Source: Propionigenium maris DSM 9537 (lineage in GTDB: Bacteria > Fusobacteriota > Fusobacteriia > Fusobacteriales > Fusobacteriaceae). Taken from it: a stretch of 61,518 nt of DNA. Positions within the stretch are counted from its first letter, which is position 1, and the number at the start of each line of letters is the position of its first letter. The notes below the pieces were generated by a model that had not been told where the DNA came from, did no database searches, and worked only from the letters and a program-made list of their open reading frames with translations. The stretch is from positions 1 through 61,518 of the forward strand of contig NZ_BSDY01000019.1 in NCBI RefSeq assembly GCF_027925155.1, given 5' to 3'. A program made the translations under genes and the position numbers. Below are positions 49,961-58,368 of this stretch, one piece after another.

Positions 49961-51745
49961 ATGAGAAAGATCTACACACTTTTATTCAGCCTTATGGCTT
50001 TAACTGCTTCCATTTTTGCAAGGGAAGTGGATATTAAAATCCTTGCGTCATCCGATGTACACGGAAGGATCTCCCCGTGGGACTACTCCACAGATACAGA
50101 GAACTACTCTGGAGGATTCTCTCAGATCTCCACCCTTATGGATGAGTACAGAGATGAAAACAAGAATGTTATACTCCTTGACCTAGGGGACGCTATTCAG
50201 GATAACAGCATCGAGAAGTTCAACAGCATCTACTTTGCAGAGAACTTCCACCCGGTAATGAGGATCTACAATGAGATAGGCTATGACTTCATCGTACCTG
50301 GAAACCACGAGTTTAACTTCGGTATGGAGTTCCTGGACAAGGCCTACTCTCAGTATAACGGAAAGGTTCTGGCTACCAACCTCTACAGAGACAACGGTGA
50401 GCACTACTATACACCATCTGCTGTTGTAGAGAAGGACGGAGTTAAGATTGGTATCATAGGAGCTACTACCCCTATGACTGTAAAGTTCGAGGAGGATACA
50501 GATAACCTGGACGGAGTTGAGTACAGAGAGATTATCTCAGAGATCAGGAAGGAGGTGGCAAACCTACAGAAGCAGGGAGTTGATGCCATCGTCCTTGCAG
50601 GACACCTGGGAATTGAAAATGAAAACAATATAACTAATACAGGTCTTTCAGATATTGCTAAGGAGATCCCTGAGATCGACCTTATGCTGGGAGGACATGC
50701 CCACAAGGAGGCTTCAGAGGTAGTTGTCAATGGGACACCTATTACTATGCCGTATAAGTATGGAAAAGATATCTCAGTTGCTACCCTTAAGTTCGATGTA
50801 AATAAGAAGGGAACTGAGCTGACTTCCAAGGAAACCGAGACTGTTTCTGTAAAGGGAGTGAAGTCGGATAAGGCTGTGGAGAAGCTCTATGAGAGATTCC
50901 ACAATATGCTGAGAGAGGAAGCTAATATAGTTGTTGGAGAGACAAAGAGAGACCTGGTACCGGCAGATGAGTTCAGAGGTATTCCTGCTATCCATACAGT
51001 GGATTCTGGTCTGTCTACACTCTTTGGAAAGGTTGGTTTCTACTTCTCAGACGCTGATGTTATTGCCCTGTCAGTGGATCAGGACAAGGCAAGACTGGAC
51101 AAGGGACCTATCAAGGTAAAGGATATAAACTTCAACTACAGATATACTGGAGGGGACATCACTGTCTACGAGGTTACCGGTAAGGACCTGAAGAAGTACC
51201 TTGAGTGGTCTGCTGGATTCTTCAACACTCTAAAAGAGGGAGACCTTATCCTAAGCTTCGATCTGGACAGAAGAAGTGAGAAGTATGCTACCTTCGACTT
51301 TGCCAAGGGGGTTACATATGATATCGACATCAGAGAGGAAGCTGGTAACAGAATCAAAGACCTGACTCTAAATAATGGTACCCCTGTTAAGGAAGATACT
51401 ATTATAAAGCTTGGTATGAACTCATACAGAATGGACAGAATGCTTGGAGCAGGTGGTCCCCTAGAGGGAAGTACTACAGTTAAGAAGCTTTGGGCTTCCA
51501 AGGAGGCTTACGGACTCAAGGACGGTACTATCAGATATATGACTATGAAGTATATCAGAGAGGCTAAGAATGGGGTTATCGAGGGAGAAGCTGCCAACAA
51601 CTGGAAGATCATAGGTTTACCTGATTCCGAGGATGCCCACCTGGCTAAGAAACTTCTAAATGAAGGAAAGATCCAGCTCCACACTAAGGGAAGAGCAACT
51701 AATATAAGATCTATCAATGTAGATGACATCAAGAAGTTCAAATAG
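49961..51745 (+). CDS. Secreted 5'-nucleotidase/2',3'-cyclic phosphodiesterase
   Basis: 594 residues with a signal peptide cleaved near residue 20 (SIFA/REVD). The calcineurin-like metallophosphatase domain has SSDVHGRISP, DLGDAIQDNS, PGNHEFNFGM and GGHAHKEASE. The C-terminal 5'-nucleotidase domain begins about residue 330. It hydrolyses extracellular or periplasmic nucleotides to nucleosides. The next gene encodes a nucleoside-type binding protein, which fits a salvage route. It may be UshA- or CpdB-like; the exact specificity is open. An extended -10 (TGCTACAAT) lies at 49927-49932. Confidence 0.87.
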   Translation: MRKIYTLLFSLMALTASIFAREVDIKILASSDVHGRISPWDYSTDTENYSGGFSQISTLMDEYRDENKNVILLDLGDAIQDNSIEKFNSIYFAENFHPVMRIYNEIGYDFIVPGNHEFNFGMEFLDKAYSQYNGKVLATNLYRDNGEHYYTPSAVVEKDGVKIGIIGATTPMTVKFEEDTDNLDGVEYREIISEIRKEVANLQKQGVDAIVLAGHLGIENENNITNTGLSDIAKEIPEIDLMLGGHAHKEASEVVVNGTPITMPYKYGKDISVATLKFDVNKKGTELTSKETETVSVKGVKSDKAVEKLYERFHNMLREEANIVVGETKRDLVPADEFRGIPAIHTVDSGLSTLFGKVGFYFSDADVIALSVDQDKARLDKGPIKVKDINFNYRYTGGDITVYEVTGKDLKKYLEWSAGFFNTLKEGDLILSFDLDRRSEKYATFDFAKGVTYDIDIREEAGNRIKDLTLNNGTPVKEDTIIKLGMNSYRMDRMLGAGGPLEGSTTVKKLWASKEAYGLKDGTIRYMTMKYIREAKNGVIEGEAANNWKIIGLPDSEDAHLAKKLLNEGKIQLHTKGRATNIRSINVDDIKKFK

Positions 51746-51764
51746 AAGTTAAGTATTCCATAGG

Positions 51765-51807
51765 AACAGCTTTTCAAGCCACCAGGGTTTGGAAGGCTGT
51801 TTTTTTA
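51765..51807 (+). terminator. Terminator of the 5'-nucleotidase gene
   Basis: AACAGC and an inner TTCAAGCC/GGTTTGGAA stem close with GCTGTT and T7. Confidence 0.8.
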
Positions 51808-51848
51808 TGGATATTTTCATTGTTTTAACAGACATAAAATATTCATTC

Positions 51849-51877
51849 TTGACACCTATAACCATAAGACTTAAAAT
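51849..51877 (+). promoter_or_regulatory. Promoter of the BMP-family gene
   Basis: TTGACA (51849-51854), a 17-bp spacer and TAAAAT (51872-51877), about 20 bp before AAAGGGGG. Confidence 0.85.
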
Positions 51878-51910
51878 ATCCTTGATTCAAATTTAAAGGG
51901 GGATTTTTTT

Positions 51911-52876
51911 ATGAAAAGGTTTATGAAACAAATACTGGTTTTATTTTTTATCATCTCTACATGTACATTTGCCAAGGAGATAAAGGTAGGACTTATCCTG
52001 GCTATGGGAGGACTGGGAGATAAGTCATTTAACGACTCTGCTTACAGGGGGCTTAAGAAGGCTGAGAAGGATTTTGATATAGAGGTAAAGTATGTTGAGC
52101 CCAGCTCATGGTCGGAGGACAGCATCTTCATTACCGAGTTTGCTGAAAACGACTACGATCTTATAATAGCTACATCATACACAGCTCAGGATGCTATGAC
52201 TGAGTTAGCAGGAGAGTTTCCGGACACAAAGTTTGCCATTGTAGATACTACCATAGAGGGAGTTCCAAATACTGCTTCCCTTGTGTTCAGCGAGGAGGAG
52301 GGATCGTTCCTGGTTGGAGCTCTGGCTGCTATGATGAGTGAAAACAACTCTGTGGGATTCATAGGAGCAGTGGACATTCCTTTAATCAACAACTTCAGAA
52401 GGGGATATGAGCAGGGAGCCAAGTATATCAACCCTGAGATCTCTACAACTGCTATCTATATAGGAGGGAATGCTCCCTTCAACGATCCTGTAAAGGGAAA
52501 GGAAGCTACGTATTCTCTGGCTAACCAGGGAGTGGACGTAGTTTACCACGCTTCTGGTAACACAGGGGTAGGAATGATGGAAGCTGTTAAGGATCTGGGA
52601 ATCTATGCTATCGGAGTAGATTCCGACCAGGACTACATGGTTGAGGGACAGGTTATCACATCCATGCTGAAGAATGTGGATAATGCTGTATATGCCCTTA
52701 TCAAGGATACTGTAGAGGGTAACTTTGAAGGGAAGGCCTATAAGTTTGGTCTTGCTGAGGACGGAGTAGGAACTACAGACTTCAAATATACCAGAGAGGT
52801 TATCGGTGAGAAGAAGATCCAGAGGTTAGAGGAGATCAAGAAGGATATCATCGACGGAAAGATAGTTATAAAGTAA
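51911..52876 (+). CDS. BMP/PnrA-like substrate-binding protein
   Basis: 321 residues. The signal peptide ends near residue 21 (TFA/KEIK). A cysteine at about 19 does not make a good lipobox, so the protein is probably soluble in the periplasm. The family marks are LAMGGLGDKSFNDSAYRGLKKA near the N-terminus (in two parts), VGFIGAVDIPLINNFRRGYEQGA in the middle, and VVYHASGNTGVGMMEA near 215. Homologues bind purine nucleosides for ABC uptake. No permease or ATPase genes follow, so partners must lie elsewhere. It works with the upstream nucleotidase by inference. Confidence 0.87.
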   Translation: MKRFMKQILVLFFIISTCTFAKEIKVGLILAMGGLGDKSFNDSAYRGLKKAEKDFDIEVKYVEPSSWSEDSIFITEFAENDYDLIIATSYTAQDAMTELAGEFPDTKFAIVDTTIEGVPNTASLVFSEEEGSFLVGALAAMMSENNSVGFIGAVDIPLINNFRRGYEQGAKYINPEISTTAIYIGGNAPFNDPVKGKEATYSLANQGVDVVYHASGNTGVGMMEAVKDLGIYAIGVDSDQDYMVEGQVITSMLKNVDNAVYALIKDTVEGNFEGKAYKFGLAEDGVGTTDFKYTREVIGEKKIQRLEEIKKDIIDGKIVIK

Positions 52877-52881
52877 ATTAA

Positions 52882-52911
52882 AAGTGCAGAAGAAATTCTG
52901 CACTTTTTTTT
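52882..52911 (+). terminator. Terminator of the BMP-family gene
   Basis: GTGCAGAA, GAAA and TTCTGCAC are followed by T8. Confidence 0.92.
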
Positions 52912-53089
52912 ATTAACCTTACAAATCATTTGGGCTGTTTTATTGAATCTACTCTTCATAGTTGATGATGCTTTCTACTCAGGTAATTAGCTAGTCCGTT
53001 ATACAGCTTAAGTTTATTACAGCATTCTACATAATTATTAGCCCACAGAGCTGTAATTGTAGCCCTTAAAGGGACGTAATATTAGTAAT

Positions 53090-53165
53090 CATACTCAGGA
53101 AACATTTATGAGAGTTGCCTTTTCTTTGGTTCTTTCTTTGGGCAAGCAAAGAAAGGACCAAAGTA
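53090..53165. repeat. Long inverted repeat, copy C
   Basis: CTTTGGTTCTTTCTTTG (53124-53140), a 6-nt loop and CAAAGAAAGGACCAAAG (53147-53163) have one mismatch. It lies 5 bp beyond the oxidoreductase gene stop. This is the cleanest example of the hairpin that ends several intergenic repeats here. It could protect or terminate the minus-strand transcript, though it lacks a T run. Confidence 0.65.
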
Positions 53166-53168
53166 ATT

Positions 53169-54488
53169 TTATTGGCATTTTCTGTGAGAAATTGACTTAA
53201 TTGCATCTTCCACTGCATCGTGGAAGGCCTCCATCATAGTTGGATGGGCCATCATTATCTTTCTGGCTTCTTCCAAAGTCACCTTTTTATCCACAAGGTA
53301 TCCCAACGGCCCCAGGTACTCGGAAACATCCATTCCACTCATGGATATTCCACATATGGTTTTACCGTCATTACTATACACCACTACAAAGCCTTTTTCT
53401 ACTCCCTTAGAGAATCCCCTGAAGGTATCTGCAAAGTAAGCGGCCCCAGAGTACTCTCCCTCAAACCCAGTACATGCTATCTCCGGGATGGTATAGATGG
53501 CTCTGGAGAGGGATTCTGGGTAGGCTCTTCCCTCTGCTTTCCCTGCTAGAATCTCCCCCATCTGCTCCCCCTGGTACCTTGCAGCATTGGCCATTCCCAT
53601 TATTCCGTTTATGTCCCCCACTGCATATATCCTCTCATTGGAGGTTCTGTAGTTCTCATCCACCACTATATAACCCTCCCTTGTCTCTACATCCACTCCC
53701 TCTGGCATATTGGATGTCCTTATCCCTGTGACCACCACGAGAGGAAACTCCATCTCTCCTCTATTCTCAAGAGATACCCTCACCCTGTCTCCCAGGTCTA
53801 TACACTCCTCTACCCTGGTATTCAGATAGATTTCGGTTCCCCTCCTCTTGAGGTTTTCCACAACAGGTTCCACAAGATTATTCTCGGTCCCCTTGAGAAC
53901 GGACTCCTCCATCTCCACAACTACAGTTTCTATCCCTATATAGGAGGTGATATTGGCGATCTCTATCCCCTCTACTCCCCCTCCTACTATACATATCCTC
54001 TCCGGCAGCTCCTCCATGGCCAGGAGTTCCCTGTGGGTTATAATCCTCTCCCCCCTCCACAGGCTATCCCCAGTGCTTCCAGTGGCCACTATGAGGTTCT
54101 TCCCCTCTATGACCCTTCCTCCGGCCTCTACCACTACTTCGTCTTCTCTCTCTTCTACGAACCTCCCCTTACCTATAACCACCTCAACTCCAGCCTTCTC
54201 TAGCTTTCTTCTTATGATCCCCTCTATATAGGCCATATCCCTCACTCCCTGGGCATACTTCCCCCTGTAGTGCTCCTCTATATCTACTCCTAGCTTTCTG
54301 AGAAGCTCCTCATCTACTCCTCTGAAACCGTCTAGTATCCTCTTCACAGCAAGGCTTCCCCACCTGAAGGCTGTTCCGCCTAGCTCCTCTCCCTCTATTA
54401 AAACCGTCTTTAATCCCCTCTTCCCTGAGGAGATAGCCGAATAATATCCCCCGGCTCCGCTTCCAACTACTATCACATCGTACTTCAT
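53169..54488 (-). CDS. Dihydrolipoamide dehydrogenase homologue lacking redox cysteines
   Basis: 439 residues. A flavin disulfide-reductase fold with an FAD-binding GSGAGGYYSA at 9-18, an NAD-binding VGGGVEGIEIAN near 165, the second FAD motif YAVGDINGI near 290, and a dimerisation domain ending in AHPTMMEAFHDAV with the His-Pro motif of Lpd. The active-site CxxxxC is replaced: GGTAFRWGS has Ala40 and Ser45 where GGTCxxxGC is expected. The DNA clearly reads GCC and AGC. So it cannot do normal dithiol chemistry. It may be an NAD(P)H oxidase, quinone reductase or ferric reductase. No lipoyl-complex genes are nearby. Confidence 0.8.
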   Translation of the reverse strand: MKYDVIVVGSGAGGYYSAISSGKRGLKTVLIEGEELGGTAFRWGSLAVKRILDGFRGVDEELLRKLGVDIEEHYRGKYAQGVRDMAYIEGIIRRKLEKAGVEVVIGKGRFVEEREDEVVVEAGGRVIEGKNLIVATGSTGDSLWRGERIITHRELLAMEELPERICIVGGGVEGIEIANITSYIGIETVVVEMEESVLKGTENNLVEPVVENLKRRGTEIYLNTRVEECIDLGDRVRVSLENRGEMEFPLVVVTGIRTSNMPEGVDVETREGYIVVDENYRTSNERIYAVGDINGIMGMANAARYQGEQMGEILAGKAEGRAYPESLSRAIYTIPEIACTGFEGEYSGAAYFADTFRGFSKGVEKGFVVVYSNDGKTICGISMSGMDVSEYLGPLGYLVDKKVTLEEARKIMMAHPTMMEAFHDAVEDAIKSISHRKCQ

Positions 54489-54668
54489 ACCTACCCCCTT
54501 CTCTCTTAGGACAATTATACCTGTTTTTTCCTCCCTCCTTCAATTAATATTTCTAAGGTAGTTCTAAGTTCATTATAAGTAATAATCTCTTCCATATCTG
54601 GTAAAATATAGTAGAAAAAGATATGATCTCCTCTCAATGGAGAACGATAAAAAGACTATGGAGGTACT

Positions 54669-54962
54669 ATGATTATAGATGGTTACGGTATTCTGGAGAA
54701 AAGAGACAACCTGAAGCTCCTATGCTTTAGGGGAGGATTTTCCCTTAAAGGGATCACCTCTGAGGAATCCCTCTCTGGAGGAGATATCCTGAATAAACTT
54801 AAGGAGGAGCTGGGAGTATCTATTAGGGACCTTAAAATATCCCCAGAAGATACCTACACCCTCTGTACCCTCTCCCTGAAGAAGCACTCCTCACTTATGG
54901 AGAGGATGGGAGATCTTCTGAGACCCTATATAGGAGGAGTCCTTCTGGTAACTCCCTCCTAA
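54669..54962 (+). CDS. Hypothetical 97-residue protein
   Basis: An ATG behind TATGGAGGTACT opens a 97-codon frame divergent from the oxidoreductase. The protein is soluble with alternating strands and helices: MIIDGYGILEKRDNLKLLCF, then GGDILNKLKEELGVSIRDLK, and a C-terminal GGVLLVTPS. I do not recognise a family. Codon use matches the neighbours, and the ribosome-binding site is good, so it is probably real. No clear terminator follows in the next 60 bp. Confidence 0.55.
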   Translation: MIIDGYGILEKRDNLKLLCFRGGFSLKGITSEESLSGGDILNKLKEELGVSIRDLKISPEDTYTLCTLSLKKHSSLMERMGDLLRPYIGGVLLVTPS

Positions 54963-55126
54963 CCCCTTCCCTCCTGTATTTTTCCTTAAATTTCAATTAT
55001 TTTTTAAATACTTTTTTCACTATAAATTTCTTTAGTAAAACTACCTAATCTCTCCCACTAAAATCTTCCTCATAGTTTTTGTGAATTTTATAACTATTTT
55101 GAGAAATGGTAGATTTTTAGGCGTTT

Positions 55127-55156
55127 TTGCATTTGTAATTCTGGAGAAAATATATT
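55127..55156 (+). promoter_or_regulatory. Probable promoter of pncA operon
   Basis: TTGCAT (55127-55132), an 18-bp spacer and TATATT (55151-55156), about 35 bp before GGGGGGATAAAT and the pncA start. Confidence 0.6.
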
Positions 55157-55202
55157 ATCTTATCCTTAAAGGATTATAAAATTATGGTATGGGGGGATAA
55201 AT

Positions 55203-55826
55203 ATGAGGGGACTTTTAGTAGTTGATGTTCAAAATGATTTCTGCCAGGGGGGAGCTCTTGAAGTTAAGCAGGCAGAGGAGATCATTCCAGTAGTTAACGA
55301 GCTTATCGATAGATTCACCGACAGGGGAGAGGTTGTGGTTGCTACCATGGACTGGCACCCTGCTGACCACGGAAGCTTTGCTTCCAACTCAGGTGGAAAG
55401 GTGGGAGAGATGGGAGACCTCTGTGGTATATCTCAGATCTGGTGGCCCGACCACTGTGTACAGAACACCCATGGAGCTGAGCTCCATCCTGAGTTAAGAT
55501 TCGTCCAGGATAAGATCCACAAGGGAACCAACTCCAAGGTAGACTCCTACAGCGGATTCTACAGTGCCTCCAGGGAGGAAACAGACCTGGATCAGTTCCT
55601 TAAGGAGAGGAAGGTGGATACCCTCTATGTAGTTGGTTTAGCCACAGATTACTGTGTTAAGTTCACAGTGATGGATGCCCTCAAGCTGGGATACAAGGTA
55701 TACCTCGTTGCCGATGGTTGTCGTGGAGTGAACCTCAGTCCTTCCGACTCAGATGATGCCATCAGAGAGATGAGAGAAGGTGGAGCTGTAATAGTAAGTA
55801 GCAGAGATATTGTTTTAGATCAGTAG
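55203..55826 (+). CDS. pncA: Nicotinamidase
   Basis: A 207-residue enzyme that converts nicotinamide to nicotinate in NAD salvage. The catalytic triad is visible as Asp8 (VVDVQNDF), Lys107 (KIHKGTN) and Cys151 (ATDYCVKFTVMDA). The metal ligands are Asp50, His52 (DWHPADH) and His84 (WPDHCVQ). A cis-peptide-like GLATD precedes the Cys. It may also cleave pyrazinamide, as homologues do. It is 12 bp ahead of a PfoR/EIIC-like membrane protein and almost certainly in one operon with it. Confidence 0.95.
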   Translation: MRGLLVVDVQNDFCQGGALEVKQAEEIIPVVNELIDRFTDRGEVVVATMDWHPADHGSFASNSGGKVGEMGDLCGISQIWWPDHCVQNTHGAELHPELRFVQDKIHKGTNSKVDSYSGFYSASREETDLDQFLKERKVDTLYVVGLATDYCVKFTVMDALKLGYKVYLVADGCRGVNLSPSDSDDAIREMREGGAVIVSSRDIVLDQ

Positions 55827-55838
55827 AAGAGGTGAGTT

Positions 55839-56837
55839 ATGTCTAAAGGTTCAGGTAACGGTTATGTTACAAAGGTATTAAACGGGATGGCCCTGGGATT
55901 GTTTTCATCCCTCATAATAGGCCTTATCCTTAAACAGATAGGTGTTTACGGGGGGATCGATTCCCTTATAAAGTATGGAAGTATTGCTCAGTTTATGATG
56001 GGTCCTGCCATAGGTGCAGGGGTGGCCTACTCCAGAAGCAAGAATCCCCTGGTAGTTCTTTCAGGACTCATATGCGGAGCCATTGGTGCTGGCACAGTTA
56101 GGGAGGGTGGATCCCTGGCTATAGGTGAGCCTGTGGGAGCTCTTGTGGCTTCCCTAGTTGGGGCAGAGATAGGAAGACTGGTAGAGGACAAAACCAAGCT
56201 AAATATAATTGTAATCCCTGCTGCCACAATCTTTATAGGAGGTTTGGCTGGCTCCACAGTGGCACCACCAATCACATCCATGATGACAGCTATAGGGGGA
56301 TTCATAAACTATATCACTACCCTTCACCCTATTCCCATGGGTATATTGATCTCAGTGGTTATGGGTATCATCCTTACCCTGCCCATCTCCAGTGCAGCTA
56401 TATCCATCTCTCTGGGGCTTTCAGGGCTGGCTGCAGGGGCTTCCATCGTAGGATGCTCCTGTCATATGATAGGCTTTGCTGTGAGCAGCTACAGGGAGAA
56501 TAAGGTGAGCGGGCTGGTTGCCCAGGGACTGGGTACCTCAATGCTTCAGATATCCAATATAGTAAAGAAGCCGGTTATTGCCCTTCCCGCTGTGATAGCC
56601 TCTGCTCTCCTGGGACCCCTTTCCACAGTGGTCTTTAAGATGCAGGGAAACAGTATTGGGGGAGGTATGGGAACAGCTGGCCTTGTTGGTCAGATAGCTA
56701 CCATAGAGGCCATGGGAGGAAATGCCCTGGTTAAGGTTGTTCTTCTGCACTTCATCCTCCCTGCAACCATTGCCCTTGTAGTTAGTGAGGGAATGAGAAG
56801 GAGAGGGATCATTAGGTACGGAGATATGAAGATATAG
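55839..56837 (+). CDS. PfoR-like / EIIC_2-type membrane protein
   Basis: 332 residues, glycine- and alanine-rich, with about ten hydrophobic segments. It resembles the PTS EIIC_2 group that includes the Clostridium PfoR proteins: GGIDSLIKYGSIAQFMMGPAIGAGVAY near the start, GCSCHMIGFAVSSYRENKVSGL near the middle (each given in part), and GNSIGGGMGTAGLVGQIATI near 275. These proteins have no EIIA or EIIB partners, and their transport role is not established. Coupling to pncA raises the possibility of a nicotinamide or nicotinate carrier. That is inference from context only. A hairpin follows. Confidence 0.78.
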   Translation: MSKGSGNGYVTKVLNGMALGLFSSLIIGLILKQIGVYGGIDSLIKYGSIAQFMMGPAIGAGVAYSRSKNPLVVLSGLICGAIGAGTVREGGSLAIGEPVGALVASLVGAEIGRLVEDKTKLNIIVIPAATIFIGGLAGSTVAPPITSMMTAIGGFINYITTLHPIPMGILISVVMGIILTLPISSAAISISLGLSGLAAGASIVGCSCHMIGFAVSSYRENKVSGLVAQGLGTSMLQISNIVKKPVIALPAVIASALLGPLSTVVFKMQGNSIGGGMGTAGLVGQIATIEAMGGNALVKVVLLHFILPATIALVVSEGMRRRGIIRYGDMKI

Positions 56838-56844
56838 ATACTTT

Positions 56845-56876
56845 AAAGGGAGGACCTCATTGTGGGTCCTCCCTTT
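56845..56876. terminator. Bidirectional hairpin after the EIIC-like gene
   Basis: AAAGGGAGGACC, a 7-nt loop and GGTCCTCCCTTT have only short T runs. It lies between converging genes. Confidence 0.75.
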
Positions 56877-56877
56877 C

Positions 56878-57003
56878 CTATTTTTTGATCAGTGCCTCCT
56901 TGAGAAGATTAAACTTTTCCTCTATCTTTCCCTCTAAAACCTTGTTTTTTCTCAAGGCTTCCTCTACTCTTAAAAGAGAGTCCCTCTCCATTGCTATAAC
57001 CAC
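56878..57003 (-). CDS. Small 41-residue coiled-coil protein, coupled start
   Basis: The GTG start overlaps the stop codon of the upstream gene (TAGTG), preceded by GAGGAGAGGAGG. It encodes 41 residues, with an internal ATG at codon 5. The sequence (MERDSLLRVEEALRKNKVLE, then KIEEKFNLLKEALIKK) is a clean amphipathic, charged helix. It ends at a bidirectional hairpin. No family is recognised. Translational coupling and the lack of other coding frames support it. Confidence 0.45.
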   Translation of the reverse strand: MVIAMERDSLLRVEEALRKNKVLEGKIEEKFNLLKEALIKK

Positions 57004-57356
57004 TACCTCCTCTCCTCTCCTCCCCTGTAGAGAACAACTCCCCTTCCTGCGCCCTGAAGCTCTACAAGGTACTCCCCACTACCTTCCCTCTCATAATCCA
57101 CTACCTCCATGTAGAACTCACGGTTTATATCATCCATGGAAAACTTCTCCTCTATAACCTCCCTTGGAAATCTGTAGCTGTAGTAGAAGGTATTCCTTCC
57201 ATCTGTGAGACGGCTCTCCTGGCCTCTGACTCCTCCCTCCAGTACAACCTCCTTCTGAACAAGCCTCAGCTCATCTCTATCTCTGTCCATCATCTGCCCT
57301 GCAAGAAACAATCCCACTCCCATTACTGCCACCATAAAAATTATAATTCTTCTCAT
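57003..57356 (-). CDS. Hypothetical membrane-anchored protein
   Basis: About 117 residues from the ATG at 57356, which has GGAGG at ideal spacing. An upstream GTG at 57368 is less likely. One N-terminal hydrophobic helix (IIIFMVAVMGVGLFLAG, about 4-20) anchors or exports it. A beta-rich domain follows (ESRLTDGRNTFYYSYRFP, FSMDDINREFYMEVVDYE), with a C-terminal VVLYRGGEERR. I do not recognise the family. Its stop is fused with the start of the 41-residue gene. Confidence 0.6.
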   Translation of the reverse strand: MRRIIIFMVAVMGVGLFLAGQMMDRDRDELRLVQKEVVLEGGVRGQESRLTDGRNTFYYSYRFPREVIEEKFSMDDINREFYMEVVDYEREGSGEYLVELQGAGRGVVLYRGGEERR

Positions 57357-57463
57357 CTCTTCCTCCACATCTAACTTTTCCTATGTCTGTTTATTCATAT
57401 TATAGATCTACGGTGACAGATGGGTGACAGCTTTATGAAGAATAGAGGTTAAAATAAAAAAAG

Positions 57464-57490
57464 ACTGTTAAACCTTCCAACAGTCTTTCT
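57464..57490 (-). terminator. Terminator of the phn-type operon
   Basis: On the minus strand AAAGACTGTTGGAAGGTTTAACAGTCTTT (arms AAAGACTGTT and AACAGTCTTT) followed by T5. Confidence 0.92.
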
Positions 57491-57513
57491 ATAAAATAGA
57501 TTCATTAAATTTT

Positions 57514-58368
57514 TTACCTTATCATCCTACGCACCCCTGAACATAAAAGGTCAGCCACAACCACGAGAAGGAGGTAACAGACCAGAAGCTGTGTTATCTC
57601 AGTGTATTTAAACCAGCTCATGCTCAGCTTAAACTGCTGCCCCAGTCCACCTGCCCCTACAAATCCCACAACAATAGTTGTACGGATAACAACCTCCCAC
57701 CTGTACAGTATAAAGGTTATAAACTTGGGCATCACCATTGGAACTACCCCGTATATGAGCAGTTGCCCCGTGCTGGCTCCAGAGGAGGAGAGGTTTCTCA
57801 GCGGTCTTAAATCCAGATCCTCCACCACCTCAGTACACAGCTTTCCCAGAACTCCAAAGTTATGAAGAAAGAGGGCTATAGCTCCTGGAAATATACCGGG
57901 CTTGAAGATGAATATGACGATCATAGCCCAGATTAATTCAGGTACAGCCCTTGAAAATATATAGAGAGATCTGATAATCAAAAATAATATCCTTGAATAC
58001 CACCTCTTAGAAAGGGTCAGAGTTCCGTCTGCTGCGTTCCTGGCAGCGGGAATAACAACTGCAATCGTGGAGACAGCTGAAAAAAATGTCGCCAGAATAC
58101 TCATATGCAGTGTATCATAGGTAAGCCTAAGGGCGTTCCTCCATTTGACCGGGTCTTTAAAGGCTGATCCCTCTCCTGTAATATCAAACAACCTGTTTAA
58201 GAACCTTTTTGCATACTCCATATTTTTACTGGAAAAAAAGGCTGCTGCATCTGCATCTTCCCACTTGAATATAAAAACCCATGAAGCTACAGCCAGTATC
58301 AGAAATGCTCCATAGGAAAAACCGACAAAATCCATCCTTCTCTTTAAAAAGGGGTTTCTTAACTTCAT
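57514..58368 (-). CDS. Phosphonate-type ABC transporter permease 2
   Basis: 284 residues and six hydrophobic segments. It is a PhnE-like permease with the EAA-type loop (FLHNFGVLGKLCTEVVEDLDLRPLRNLSSSGAS in the middle, given here only as FGVLGKLCTEVVEDLD) and VVGFVGAGGLGQQFKLSMSW. It starts inside the stop of permease 1 (4-bp overlap). Two distinct PhnE proteins form the membrane channel, as in several phosphonate and phosphite systems. Confidence 0.88.
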   Translation of the reverse strand: MKLRNPFLKRRMDFVGFSYGAFLILAVASWVFIFKWEDADAAAFFSSKNMEYAKRFLNRLFDITGEGSAFKDPVKWRNALRLTYDTLHMSILATFFSAVSTIAVVIPAARNAADGTLTLSKRWYSRILFLIIRSLYIFSRAVPELIWAMIVIFIFKPGIFPGAIALFLHNFGVLGKLCTEVVEDLDLRPLRNLSSSGASTGQLLIYGVVPMVMPKFITFILYRWEVVIRTTIVVGFVGAGGLGQQFKLSMSWFKYTEITQLLVCYLLLVVVADLLCSGVRRMIR

